Shown here in pieces: positions 1 through 12,604 of a stretch of 64,000 nucleotides of DNA. Made by a program: the position numbers and the translations under genes. The stretch is from Callaeas wilsoni. Its lineage: Eukaryota; Chordata; Aves; Passeriformes; Callaeidae. Every line of letters begins with the position of its first letter. Position 1 is the first letter of the stretch. The stretch spans positions 1 through 64,000 of the forward strand of contig VWPU01017687.1 in the NCBI GenBank assembly GCA_013398955.1. The letters are read 5' to 3'. A model generated the notes under the pieces. The model saw nothing but the letters and a program-made list of their open reading frames with translations. It was not told the origin of the DNA and did no database searches.

Positions 1-66
1 GGGCCCGGCGCCCCCCCGCGCCCGGAGGCCAACGCGGCCCGAGGGCCCCCGAGCGGCCGCGGGACA
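1..66. other. GC-rich edge, possible neighbouring CpG island
   Basis: Almost entirely G and C with many CpGs, including GCGGCCGC at 53-60, in sharp contrast to the AT-rich sequence that follows. It begins within 40 bp of the inferred TNRC6B cleavage site. In mammals ADSL lies just downstream of TNRC6B in the same orientation, so this could be the promoter or 5' end of that gene. No coding sequence is visible, so the identity is inference. Confidence 0.4.
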
Positions 67-114
67 CAAAACGGGCACGAAACACCAGCTTTAAATGCTT
101 AGCAGCCAAACACA

Positions 115-120
115 TTTATT
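115..120 (-). terminator. TNRC6B: Terminal poly(A) signal AATAAA of TNRC6B
   Basis: Canonical hexamer on the minus strand. Downstream in the transcript (plus-strand positions 93 to 63) is a GU-rich stretch with GGTGTTT and GTTTTGTGT, the expected downstream element. Cleavage would fall around 92-105. Together these make it the best candidate for the gene's 3' end. Confidence 0.72.
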
Positions 121-536
121 AGTCTTTTTTTTTTTTTTTTCCAGGAACCCAAAAATAGTTTGTAGTTATAATGTAAGCAACTGAGTTGCACATAATACAA
201 TCATATCTTTCAAAAAAAAAAAAAAAAAAGAACAAAACAAAACAAAAAAACCGAAAAAAGCTGTTTAAAAGCCCCCCCCCAAAAACCTTCAGAAAACTTA
301 TATAAGTATTACACCATCTCTCAGTTTCAATGAAATGACGACGACTTAATTCCTTATTACTCTTAACTTGTCACACTCCAATAAAACATCACCCTTTTGT
401 TTGTTTTTTTTTCTTTTTTTTTCCTTTTTTTTTTTTTTTTCTAAATCCAGCATGAGAAATACAGTACCTGCTATGGCAAAAATACACATAAAATGCAACA
501 TTTCAGCTTATTTGTACATTAGTAGAGTTTAAACAT

Positions 537-542
537 TTTATT
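537..542 (-). terminator. TNRC6B: Possible proximal poly(A) signal
   Basis: AATAAA on the minus strand about 420 bp before the terminal signal, followed by a T-poor context. It could produce a slightly shorter 3' end; this rests on the motif alone. Confidence 0.3.
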
Positions 543-2694
543 GGTTTTTTTTTTCTTTTTAAGTGAACCAGTGATCTTAAGTACCACTATACTAAAAGTA
601 AAATAAAAATATAGAAAAGGAGGAAAAGGGGGCAGCCAGCCTTACAAGAGCACCTTCTAAAGTGCTGAGTTTCTGTGTCCATGGAAAACCCTTAGGAAGT
701 TCAAACATTTCTGAGAATATGGGATGGAAATTAAGATGAAACCTGGATATGCAAGACATTGTGTCATCTCCTCTACATTCTCCCCATTTGTCCTGTAATT
801 TTCTTTACTGCACACTATAGCAGGAGGGGAGAAACCAGAACTATGGTAAGAGTTTAGTAAAGGAAGCCATTTCAAGTATAAGAAAAAAAATAAACACTTA
901 CAGGTAACTTGCAAATAGCATCAATACACACACAGCCACTATTTTTATTATTACAATGTCTGCTTCTGGGGACAGTGTTTCAGGCAAGAGGACTTGAGCT
1001 GTACCTTCCTGTTACCTATTTATGTGCAAAGTAGAAAAGCTGCCTTTTCTAATCCAGCCATATCGGACATCATTGATTTTCTATTCAGCCACCTCATTCC
1101 TCCATTCCGTAAGGAGAGAAGAAGGTGGCATTTTTTTACCAAGAAGACTAGATGAAATGAATCTGTTTCTCCATTCCTCTTCCAGACACACCCTTCTCCC
1201 ATTACTTGTTTGCAACGAAGAGAAACTTGCCAAACTCCCGATGCCCACCAGTGGCCAGTTTCCTGAACAGGTAGAAGGCATTTACCTTTGTAAACATAAT
1301 CCCTTATGTTTGTGGAACTCAAAGCAGCATTTCACACCTCCAGCCGAGCGGTGGAGATGAAAATAGATCAGAACGCTCCCTTGTCACTGCTTTTCCTCCT
1401 CCCCCTTCCTCTTCCGCACCCAGGAAGATTACATTTGGTTACTTTTGTTAGAAGGTGGGGTTTTTTTTGGTTCTTTGAGGAAAATACTTAGCATTTAGTT
1501 CAAAGTAAACATTACAGAATTACCATCATCAGAGTTATACTGCTGTTTGTTCTGCTTTCTAGATGAGAAAGAAAAAGCACTGTGCATCAGATGTTCTGCA
1601 GGCTTTAGAGCAGATGCGGCAGAAAACCAAGATACCTATGTGTGTAAATCTCACAGGTGCACATGCATCACTTCAGCTTCTTTCTCTGCAGAATCACTGT
1701 ACACACTTTGCCTTGATCACTGGCAGAGATGGAGAAGGTGGCGTAGGGTAACAGCGGAGAGATGTTCCTAAGGCCACGGGGAGCAATGCAGGACAGAGAG
1801 GACCAGGGAGTGTCAGACAGAAAGGTTTCAGGTACAGAAACCATGTTCTTGATATTTCAAACGCCAAATTCCAAGAGGCATGGGCTCATATGCACATCCC
1901 TGAGACGCACATCCAAGAAAGAAGAAACAGCGACCATGTGATTGAGAGGGGAGAAAGTAGCAGAGGTTCCCTGACAGCCGTGGGATTTACCCAATGAAGA
2001 CCTCTTCCCCCACCACCCTCCCAGAGACATTCTGGGAGAGCTGTAAGGCATATACACAAGCAGCATCTACTATCATTCTCTCTGTTCCTACGTTCTATTG
2101 GCAGGTGATGGCTTCTGTGTATCGTGGACAAGAAGAGACACTGCATTTGAAGTGTGACTGGTAACACACTGAAATTAACTCAGGGAAGGACATAGGAAGC
2201 TACTCTGACCCTTATCCCTGGAGCAGCAGCATAAAGTGGCCAGGTTCTTCATCTTACAGTCCCCTCTCTGGAACTACACACCAGCACCTCCCCTTCCTGA
2301 TGGCAGGAAAAGATGTGTCTACTTGAAAGACGACATTACCAAACCCGCCACTTAATGGCAGGGAGAAGTACACAAACTTATTCCAATTTGGTGGTCTGGT
2401 GAAAGAAGCAGCAAGCTCAAAGTACTTCAATTTTGAAGCTTATCTAAAAGTACTGGAGACATGTGACCTGTAGCAACACTGGCATAACTATATAAAGAAG
2501 AGAAGAAGAAGGAAACAGGCATAAAGACTGAGGAGTATGAGTAACTGAATCTCTATCAACTTCTATCATCTAGGATCTGAGTGTCTGATGGCTTCAATAA
2601 TTTAAAAAAAGGGTTATCTCCCTTCACACAAGCAAACAATGTAAAAAGAACTAGCGATCTTGCTGTGAAAACCTCATAATACTTCTATCATGCT

Positions 2695-2915
2695 TTTTTC
2701 TTTAAAGCACTTGACAAATATTACTAGTTGATCCTCACAAAACCCCTGTGAGGTAGGTAAGTATTATTAACAACCCCGCTTTACAGGTGAAAAAACAAAG
2801 GCAAAGTAGTTAAATGACTTGCCCAAGGCAAGGGAAGAGTAATGGCCAATGTTAAAATTCAGGAGTTTCAGGCTTCCCGACCTGTGCTCAAAACCACTAG
2901 TTCAACTATCTTTTT
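2695..2915 (+). repeat. MIR SINE in the 3' UTR
   Basis: Clear MIR features in order: atcctcacaaaacccctgtg, aggtaggtaagtatt, a ctttacaggtgaaaa block, ttaaatgacttgcccaagg, then a degenerate tail ending aaaccactag. It is inserted antisense to the TNRC6B transcript and is well preserved for a repeat of amniote age. Confidence 0.82.
2749..2756 (-). promoter_or_regulatory. let-7 8-mer seed match (MIR-derived)
   Basis: The minus-strand transcript reads CTACCTCA, the full 8-mer complement of the let-7 seed, inside the MIR element. Function is inferred from the match alone. Confidence 0.45.
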
Positions 2916-5900
2916 ACAAAGGAGATAACAGATGGAAATAAAAGCCCATCAAGTTTAGAAGAAAAGCTAAGATTTAAAAGGTTACAGCAGAAGGGGAAAT
3001 GTACCACGAGGTATTTTTGTGAATGAGTTTAAGCTTCTGATTTTTTTTTCCTTTTTGTTTTTTTTAAAGGCATTCTGACAGAGTGGAACCCTGATAAGAT
3101 CACATCTGCAAGGCAGGCACAGATGTGAGAGTGATCATCAAGTCTATTACTTATTACAGTACTGTGAATGTCAACAAAAATAAAATTGCTGCATGAAAAC
3201 ACTGAATACAGGCAGGATAATCTCTCAGTTTATGATATTACACCTAAGATAATGCCGGTACCATGGTTCACCATGGACAAAGGAAAAAGTCAAGTCAAAA
3301 GGTCCCTATTATAATGACAGAGAGAGCAGTGAGATCTACGTTTTTTCCGAGGAGACTCTTCCTGGAAGCTCAGCAAGCTTCAAGGAATGCACATAATTCA
3401 CAATGATTGCATTTTGGAGATGTGAGGAAGTAAACCCTTTTTAATGACCATTACGATACCACCTTATAATAAAAACAGGATCGTTCCTTTTAAATAGAGA
3501 GGACCTGGTCTACATATCAGTCTACTTTCCCTAAAATTTCACACACTGTCAACATCAGTGCTAAGTCACTGGCAGCAACACCAGACAACAAAACACCGGT
3601 AGCCGCTGATGTTGAAAAAACACAGTCCTCTTAGCTGGGCTTTGATCAGCACTAGAAAGTAAGTACCATCTCCACCATCTTGCCCACAGCCACACTATTA
3701 CTGTATGAATTGTGCCAGAAACAGCAGCAAAGAAAATGTTAGGGTTAAGGAAGTGTAGATATCAAGGACCAGCCATGTTCCAATTCTCTTGGAAGAGCAC
3801 AAGGACTGCTGAAATGGAAAACGAGTAGTAAATCCAAAAAAACCAGTGCCTGTGGCAGTGGGTTTCCTGAGCTTAACAAGGGCCAGAGCACAGGAGGTGG
3901 TAGATATTCTCCAGGTAGACCTGGTGTCCCATTCACCCTTTTAGCCCTGGGCTAACACTGAGTGGCTGAATTCATAGCCCTGTGCAAGGCTGAGAGCTGA
4001 TTTTGTTTTGCAGCCAACATTGGTTATTCAAATCTCTGCCCAGTTATCCACTGGCCAGCTTCTGACAAAAAAAAGGGTCTTATCAATTCCTTCTTAATTC
4101 AAAGTCATCACTTCCCCAAACTATAATGGATATGCCATGGACACAGAAACTCCTGAACAGTTTAGCAAAGTATCTTTGTCCCCTACACCCCCTTTGCAGA
4201 ATGCATAGTTTACAATTCACTTACAAAATAAAGAAGCAATGCTGACCATATATGGGACCTTTTTTTTTTTTTTTGAAAAAAGAACAAACAACCTCTTCTT
4301 AAGTTCAGTATCAAAATTCACATTTGCATAATAATACATTTCAAGGCCATTAGAGAGGAATGAGAGCGAAGCAAAGAAAACTGCAGAGTCTCTCCTCTCT
4401 TTGTCTTCCTGAATAGAGCTGAGGGATCCCACTGGAGTTTCTTTTCAGGGTGGGAATTACAAAGCGCTACAACAACAGCTCTTGATCTTGTACACCTCAT
4501 GTTTTGGGTGGAACGAAGAGGTGAATTGTTAGAAAAAAAAAAACAAATGGAAGGAGACACTGCAGATTCCCATGTTTAGCTACAAACAGCTTCGAAGAAA
4601 CAAAAAATTACTTCAGATTTTTTTCCTTTTAAACACTTCTACCTCACCATTTCAAAAACTCTTTTTTTTTTCTTCTTGTGTAATACCCTGTTCATTTAAA
4701 TGGCAACATTAAGTGTGCTGGAAGTTGAAGGGTTGAAAAAAAATAAATTCCTGTTTCGCTTATCAGGACACGGGCAGAGAGGGTAAAAGTGTGCCTGCAC
4801 TCACTATTTAACAGAAGCTACAAAACATCATCTTCTCTACATGTATAAATTTGTCTCAAACATCACTGTGTTTCAATTCTCCAGTGCTTACAAAAAAACC
4901 AAAGCCACACGCACTCACACTCATGCACACAAACAAAAAGAGAAGCCACATAATACATATACAAACTCAACCTGCATCGGCAGACTAGCCTAAAACTATC
5001 AACAGCTTCTGTGCATCACATGACATCCCTTCACACCCCCCACCCCAATCTCTACCACATATGAATACGTATTGTGCAGTGTAGAGACCAGCCAATGATG
5101 CTGCTTGTCAAAAGGGACCAGTGGGCTGCAATCTCAACGTCTGACCTCTTGAAAGAATAAATTGACCATCGTCTCCCCTCCAGCCCAAGCGGTCTCCCCA
5201 GTTAGACAGTCACTATACTCACAAAGGCACATTCATAAATACCACATTTAACTTACTGCTTGTAAAAACATAGGAGGAAACATTAAGCGCTTATACCCCA
5301 ACCCATTCCTACTGACCCAGCAAGAAGTATCACAATAATGTATCACTTGGTGAGACCTTACTCCACCTTTAGAAGGTACATATTAAAGAAGTCTTCCAAC
5401 ACCTCTTTTAATTTTTTTTTTTTGCATAAATGAATGCTTTTTTTTGTTTGTTTTTGGCTTACATATTTTGGAATACAGCACACTCACTATAAAGCTCTGT
5501 TGTAAGGCTACCCCCTAAAGTAAGGCTGTTCTACCTTGGCTTGCATTTTCACTTCATTTTGCTTCTTCTCCACACGTCCCCAAAACAAAACAAAAAAACC
5601 CACACAGCGCCTTATATAGAAAGGGTAAGCCATATCTGGCAGGGAGAGGGAGGGGAAAGAAAGCACATAATATCATAACCATGTCACTAAAATAGCTATT
5701 CTAACAAGCTGTGCAACCTGCTCAACAGTAAATGATGAAGAAAATGATCACTTATGGTTGGTTGTGTTTCATCTGAAACAGGAGGAGCTTCCACTTTGTC
5801 TCAATTAATAAAAACAAACATAAAAAATGAGGAAGTTAGTTCTGCGAATGTAACAACACACACCAACAGCCAAGAAGAGGCATTTAGTGCTCAAGGAAAC

Positions 5901-6688
5901 ATTTTTTGTCGAACACGGTCTCCTTGTATTGCGCACTCATGCAAAATTCTCCAGTCTCTTTCCCTCTGCCCACCACAGTCAAAAATGTTTGCTGCTAAAT
6001 TATTTAAATACTTAATGCTGGCTGGCACAATGCATTCGTCCCTTTTTTTGTTCTTTTTCTTTTTCCCTGGAGTGCTCTCTAGAACTTTACAGAAAGGTTG
6101 TCAGAGTCAAGTCAAAAAACTTCCTTTCTCACTACAAAGTTTACAGGAACCCTAACACTGCTGAATGTCACCAGTCCCAACCATCACACACACAGGGCAA
6201 AAATGGCTCTTTTTGCAGAGGGCACTTGATTTGCTAGAAGCTTGCTAGGACTCTGGGAGACTTCTAGAGAAAAGCTTTCCTGCATAGCTCGATGAAAAGC
6301 AACGTGCAGGCAAACTGTGGATGCAAACAGATGTTCTCTGCTGCGTGCTACAGACAAAACTGCATTTATCGTGGCCTGACAAGTTTTAAAAGTAGGCTCC
6401 AACCCACCAGGAGCTGTGGCGCTTTTCGTAGCACAGATGAAACCTTAAATCACTTTTCATACAAGGATCAGAAGCTATAGTTACTACATCACAAAGTTTA
6501 AAGTCACATAACACCACAAAATAGAGAGCTATAATTTTAAACAGGACCCTGACTCAATTTTAACAGCAATGTAGACAGACCCTTAAAGTCTACTGTAGGC
6601 AAAGCTCTGCTTGGTGAGTCACTACAAAATGGACCTGTTTCCTTATTATCTACTGCAAGGGAACTTTGGTAAAATTCAGCAACACTGG

Positions 6689-6696
6689 TATTTACA
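6689..6696 (-). promoter_or_regulatory. Pumilio response element
   Basis: Second TGTAAATA on the transcript strand in the same 3' UTR, identical to the core at 7248-7255. Confidence 0.4.
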
Positions 6697-7247
6697 GTGA
6701 TGGGACACTTATGCAAAACATTGTGAGGGACATGAACTAGCAAGGCTGCTAAAAATCTCCAGTTTGGCTCCTGTCGTTTAGTCCAACCAACAAGTCTGCT
6801 ACAGCCTAATTGTTGCTTTGTGGTTTATGTTTGGATGCGAATTTAGGACAACAGGGAGTACCAGCTCTGTCTACACTGAGAAACTTCACGTATTTCTCCC
6901 CACTACTGTTAACGTCCTTCTGCCACAGGTGGAAGCCTAGTACTGGAGGTGAAGGTAAAGAAAGAGTTTGGGTTTTAGATATCTGTATTTTGATCACAGT
7001 GGGAATGACCGATACAATCTAACAGTATCACTTCCTAAGACTGCAAAATAGTGGCAAATAAACTACAGAACTGAAATGATATTGTGTGCAAAATCAATTT
7101 AGACAAACCAACAGATTCTGCATATGTTGCTTCAGATTCAGGACCAAAGTTGCACTTCAACAGCATTTGTTTATTGGGGTTTTTTTTAAAATTAATGTCA
7201 ATGTACCTGTCTTGGTATCACTTTCCTGCCCACAAAGCATGCATGCA

Positions 7248-7255
7248 TATTTACA
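7248..7255 (-). promoter_or_regulatory. Pumilio response element
   Basis: The transcript strand reads TGTAAATA, fitting the UGUANAUA consensus bound by PUM proteins. A second copy lies 550 bp further along the genome. Confidence 0.4.
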
Positions 7256-8210
7256 ATTAAGAAAGCTGCTTCTGTTAAGGGAACCTTACAACTTTAGAAA
7301 AAAACCCCTACCTTCTAGTCAGTCAGGACTATTACCCTGAGATGTTAACCAACCTCCACAAAACCTGCATTTCAATCCACTTGAGAACCTGGATACTAAG
7401 CTCACATGATTTACAATGAAGGTGACATACACAACACCACTGGAAACACAACAGGTCCTCATCTGCTACATTAACCCTCATCCAGCTGATTTCCTTGACC
7501 AAGGCTTGGTCAAATTTGGGTACCTCAGATATACAAACAGTGCTCCTCTTAAAGTCAATAGGAAAACAATGTGAACAAACAAAATCAGAAACTTTAGAGT
7601 TAAACATAATAAAGAATGAAGCAAAAAACCCAACCTAACCACAGTACTCTTTGGATGCACTATTAGGACACAGTGGAAGAAGTGGCAGCATTTTTAGGAA
7701 GAAAAAATAGGGAAAAAGTTATAAGAAATAAATGCTCAGAAATTTCATGTTAAAAAAAGAAAAAGAGGCCAACTTAATATAAATGTTTAATTGTTATTTA
7801 ATCTTTGAGGTGGTTATCCCACCCAGTTTTTTGAAAACAACCTGTTTATATTGCAGAGGTAAAAACATACTTGGCTTAACATTCTTACTCATTACAAAAG
7901 CCACTTAATGTGAAGCACAATTAAAATAAAATTTAAGAAAAACTTGACAGCCTGTGATTGTAAAAAACCCCAAACCAGCAAAAATCCAACTCTCAAGACT
8001 GCTAGGCAAGTGTCCAGGTAGAAACATAAAAACACTGGGAAAAGATGGCAAATATTCCAAAGTAAATGTCAGAAGTCTAAACACAGGTTTCTGAGCTGTA
8101 CCACACTTCGTTTTGCTTGCTAGACTCTGTTGTCACTGCTAAGATGAAATCCTCAAATGGAGCAAAGAATCCTTAAACAGATTAAAAACTCTCAGCTTGA
8201 CAGACACTGC

Positions 8211-8217
8211 GAGGTAG
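8211..8217 (-). promoter_or_regulatory. let-7 7-mer seed match
   Basis: The transcript strand reads CTACCTC followed by G, a 7-mer-m8 match to let-7, outside any repeat I recognise. Confidence 0.35.
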
Positions 8218-10321
8218 GGTAAGCAAAGTGGCTGGATTTTTATCTGGAAAGAGATGCCCTTAGTCTGTTCCAAGCTGTGCTTTCCCCAGCCTCCTCTCCC
8301 TACCTCGCCAACATGTTTAAACAAGATGCCAATGACTCTCTCCTGGGAACAGTTTTGTAAAAGCCCAGAAACACCCTAACATCAATTCCTGCTATATTTT
8401 CACTGTTAGGAGCTCAAACGGTAGCAGAATTTTTACAACATTAAGCAATGGGTGTCCCCAGCAGTTGAGTCTGGTTAGGACAATTCTCAGACACCACTTG
8501 CAATGGTAGGGAGTGCCATGACTAAGCCACACAGATCTGTCAACTGTAGCTGGAAAATAGATTAATGTTACTTTGACAATGCAGGGAAACTGTCACTGAG
8601 GAGACAGTCACTAACACTTAGAGGATGCACATTCAGGAAATGAGGAGCAGACTGTTGTACTACAATAGGTTTGGACCCAGCAGACTGCTGAAACTTAAGA
8701 CTGTCAACCCCTCAGCAGTCAGTCACAATCCACTTCCAAGTGAATGTCAAGTCTGTCAGCTTTTCTGACTAAATGCTACGGTTTCCTCTCTTTTAGGACA
8801 CTGCTGATTTGATAAAACACAGCTTCTGGCAAAGCACTTGAATTCTCTCATTAAAACAAACAATAAAATAAAATAAACCAAAATCCTAAACTTTCTAAGT
8901 AAACTCTCCTTCTACTGGCCCACGACAGGATTTTTAAAGCACATTATTATTACTACTGATGCATTATTTTCAATAGACTCACATGCACACACAGCACAAC
9001 ATGAAAACACTGGGCAACTGCTATGAGAAAGACAGAATTTGGCATCTGATTTCTTTTGTTAATAATAATAACAACTTATCTCAACTACTATTAAGTAACT
9101 GATTGCACGACTTGCTCACGTGGCATGCTCTTCCCTTAAGAACGGGCACGTCTATTTCCATGAAGTGGCTACACTGCCTCACTTTGCCTCGTCTTCCCTC
9201 CCCTCCCCTACTGTAGGGCATGTGGGTGCATGTAACAAGGCACTAGTGCGGTTTTTGTGGTTTGAGCCGAGCCGTTTCAGGCGGAGTAAGCCTCTGACCC
9301 CTAGAGCTGGGAGGCAGAAGTTGGCCATCCCAACACCGAACTCTTAAGTTCAAGACTGTAAGCCCTGACAGCCAGCAGCAACAGGGTAAACAGAGGAGTT
9401 TAACAGCTATTTCCCTCATATAAAATGAAACAGAAAGACTGGGAGGTGGGGTGGATGAAGAAAAGCAAGCAGCAAATCTCCAAGTGGGGAATTAAACTGA
9501 CCGAGTAACTGAAAACAGGAAAGTTGATTTCCAATGTACATTTTTGTGGAGTTTTTCCATATTCTGTTTTTTCTGTACTGAAAAAGGCAGGTTAATAGAA
9601 CTACTTCATTACTGAGTATTCTGTCAGCACTGGTTTTCTTTAGCACTGCTCAGAAGTGGTTCAAAGAAGCACCATTGTGTATTTTACGCTAGTCGTCCTA
9701 ACCGAGGATTCTTTCAGTTAAACTCTACTGCATTTTAATAAGGTTTATACTTTCACTCTGCTTTTAAAAAGGTGCTTGGAAGAATATTTTTGTTTAGTTT
9801 CAATCAAGAGGGAATAGTAGATTTCCATTCACACACTTCTCTTCTCCATGCAACTGCACACGTCTGCATGAGTAACAAAGCACAATAAATGATAACCCTT
9901 CTCCCACAAATTGTTTAAGATTGCAATGAATTCCTGTTGCTGATATTGAGAAGTTTTCTTAATGTATCTTAATTTTGAAAGTCTTTAAAATTCTTGATCC
10001 CTTGCTTGACAGTAACATTTGGAGATTTTTTCTTTTTTTTTCTTTTTATTTTTTTTTTTTTAGCATTTTTATTTTAAAGTAAAAACTTTCAAACATTTTG
10101 AAGATTCAGGAACTTGTAAAAGTTTATCAACAAGAAACAGCCATCTATCTAGGATAAGGTTAAATAAACCATCTTCAAAAAACTGGCTTCCTACCCTAGA
10201 ATTCCTGAGAATGCTTGCAAATTTAAAGCAGGAAAATAAAATGTTAAAATAAAAACAAAAACACTGTTAAATGCTCCCAGAGTTAGTCTTCATCTAAAAT
10301 ATATATATGCACTTTTTGGTC

Positions 10322-10340
10322 TTTTTTTTTTTTTTTTTTT
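10322..10340. repeat. 19-base T run (A tract in the transcript)
   Basis: Uninterrupted T run on the plus strand, so the mRNA carries a 19-base A tract well before its true end. It may act as an oligo-dT internal-priming site in cDNA data. Similar shorter runs occur near 124-140, 4261-4274 and 10046-10062. Confidence 0.9.
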
Positions 10341-11044
10341 CGTTTTAATTTTTTCCCTTTAAGCTTACAATGGAAGAACAATTTAGCTTTTCTTTTTAAA
10401 TATTTCAAATCCCTCATTATGTCTTGTAAACAAGAGGGGCTCTAGCACCCGGCTTTCACCGTAGTATCGCAATGAACTCAACTAGCCCAAAGTGCAGGAA
10501 AAGGGACCTTAGGGCAGGTTGGGAGAGAGAAGTGAGGGTGGAACACAGCAATGAACCAGCATGTATAGCAAATCATGTGACAGAACAGATACTGGCTTGC
10601 TCAGGCCAAAGGTGCTTCACTAGGAAGTACTGCGGGCACAGGACTTTTAAGAACCTGCTCTGCGTGTCCGAGCGCGCTTGGTCTTTGAGCAGAAACAAAG
10701 CTGTACAGATGCCTGCACACGAGGGGCACTAGCCAGCTAGCAGGAGCAGATAGAGAGCATTTTGTTTCTTTGTGCATGGTGGGATAGATGGAGGAGACCT
10801 AATAGGAAAGTATTTTCCCAAGGGGTCAGAGTATGCTGCACACTCCAGTTCACTAAACAAATACAAACCTACTCATACTTTTTTACCACATAACGCTTTG
10901 CATACAAATCTACAGGCATGTGTATATGCAGCATTTCCCTCAGTCAGTCTTCCTTGTGACATTGGGTTTACATAGAAAGGGCGAATTAAATAAAACAGCC
11001 ATGTAATTCCCTAGTCCTTCCCTCCCACCCCCAGCACACAGGCA

Positions 11045-11070
11045 TACACACACACACACGCGCACGCGCA
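11045..11070. repeat. CA/CG dinucleotide microsatellite in 3' UTR
   Basis: Alternating (CA)n passing into CGCACGCGCA. The transcript strand is GU/GC-alternating, which can bind CELF-type proteins and is Z-prone as DNA. Confidence 0.85.
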
Positions 11071-12550
11071 CCAACCTCCCCCACGTGACTTGCATCTGTT
11101 TTTGCTTCTCCCCACCAAACCCATGAGTTAAATGTATTAGACATGGTTGTATCCTTCAATGAAAACGCTGAAGAAACAGACTCCCCTATCTGCCCCCCTC
11201 TGCCAGGTGATAAAGCACTGCTCCCTCTGAGGGCTGGAATGGACAGGTATGTGCTGGTACAGAAGGTCGGCACTTTGTTAGACAGTATAACAGCTGGACA
11301 ATGCCACACGGAAGTCCTAGCACTTATGGAAAAAGTACCGGCATCGCTCTTCGCTCTTCCCCACCCCCACAAAAAACTTCCTGCTTCGTGTCAAGGGATG
11401 TTCCTTCAAGTCTGCTACAATTCTTTTCAAAACAACAGGTCTTAAAAGTTTTGTTCCCAGCGCACACATGCACGCACACACTGGCTATCACTGTGGATTA
11501 TAGGTCACCCCTATCCTGCCCAGAGTACTACTACACTGATGCTAAAAAAACCCCAAACCTTTCCTTAAATACAGAAATTAAAAAGCAACAGTACAGAAAA
11601 AAGTAAAAACAAAAAACAAAAAGGTGCAATACTTTTTTAAAAAAAAAGTCTTTGCTAGTTATATACCTCCCTAAGCAAAACCACGTACACAGGAAAAAAC
11701 ACAACACAGAGAAACAAAAGGAAACCTTTGAAGTACACACTGGTTTAAGAACATTCGTAAGTAAACGTTTCTGTCAGTGATGGTCTGGCGCTGTAATGAC
11801 ACCAAGGCCTGGCACAGGTAACGCTCACCATGAAGGACGCAGGAAGGAGTTAGCTGCATGTGCTTTCAGGAGATGAGGCAGGCTGGCCAGCACTTTGCTG
11901 ACACCATTTAGTTTTTTGTCAGTTTTAAGAGAAGCAGTAAATCAACTAAAAGGCTAACTTGCTTGGGCTGGATTTTCAAGCTTTTGATGGATCCCTCTAG
12001 AATGAGTACGGGTGCTTATTTAGGTTTGGGGGAGAAAAGAAACACTTTTTTAAAAGGTATTGAAGCTTGCAAGAGACTGAAAAAGAACATTTGTCTAGCT
12101 GCACAAAAAATGGCAATGTCTTCTTTCCTCCTCTTTTCCCCTTGTTGGAAGAAATAAATGGCTTGCATTATTTAACACTCCAGAGTTCATTCCTTACAAA
12201 AACCCCACATGCAGACGTAAATAAAGACACTGTTACTCAAAAGACAACATTGTCCCCCCTCTCACCAAATCCTTTGGATATGGCAGTGTTCTGCTCTACC
12301 ACAGGGTTAGAACAAGGGCTAGGAAGCAACTATCCACTCTGTATGATCTGCAGATTTGAGATAGCACCCTGCTAAAATGAATTTAAAAAAACCTATTGAG
12401 AAATTTTAATCCAGCCCAACTGGATTCCGCTCCAGCCACAGGGACTCCATCATGCCTGTCTTGCTTTCGGAATCAAGACATGCAGATGGCCAGCCAGCCC
12501 GTAGACCATCAGCAATGCAGCGTTTCAAGATTATATATATAGAGAAAAAA

Positions 12551-12604
12551 ATGCACACACACAAACATGTGCACACGCACTCACACAGAAACAAGCACAC
12601 GTGG
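12551..12604. repeat. CA-rich imperfect repeat in 3' UTR
   Basis: Interrupted CA-rich tract (acacacacacaaacatg and similar), UG-rich in the transcript. It is followed at 12662-12760 by a long T/G-rich low-complexity stretch. Confidence 0.75.

Noticed and set aside
5754..6155. 133-codon plus-strand ORF
   Set aside because: It lies antisense within the 3' UTR, includes a poly-Phe stretch from a T run, and shows no domain or splice context.
10986..11372. 128-codon minus-strand ORF in the 3' UTR
   Set aside because: Sense strand of the mRNA but far beyond the stop; Cys/Val repeats come from the CA microsatellite.
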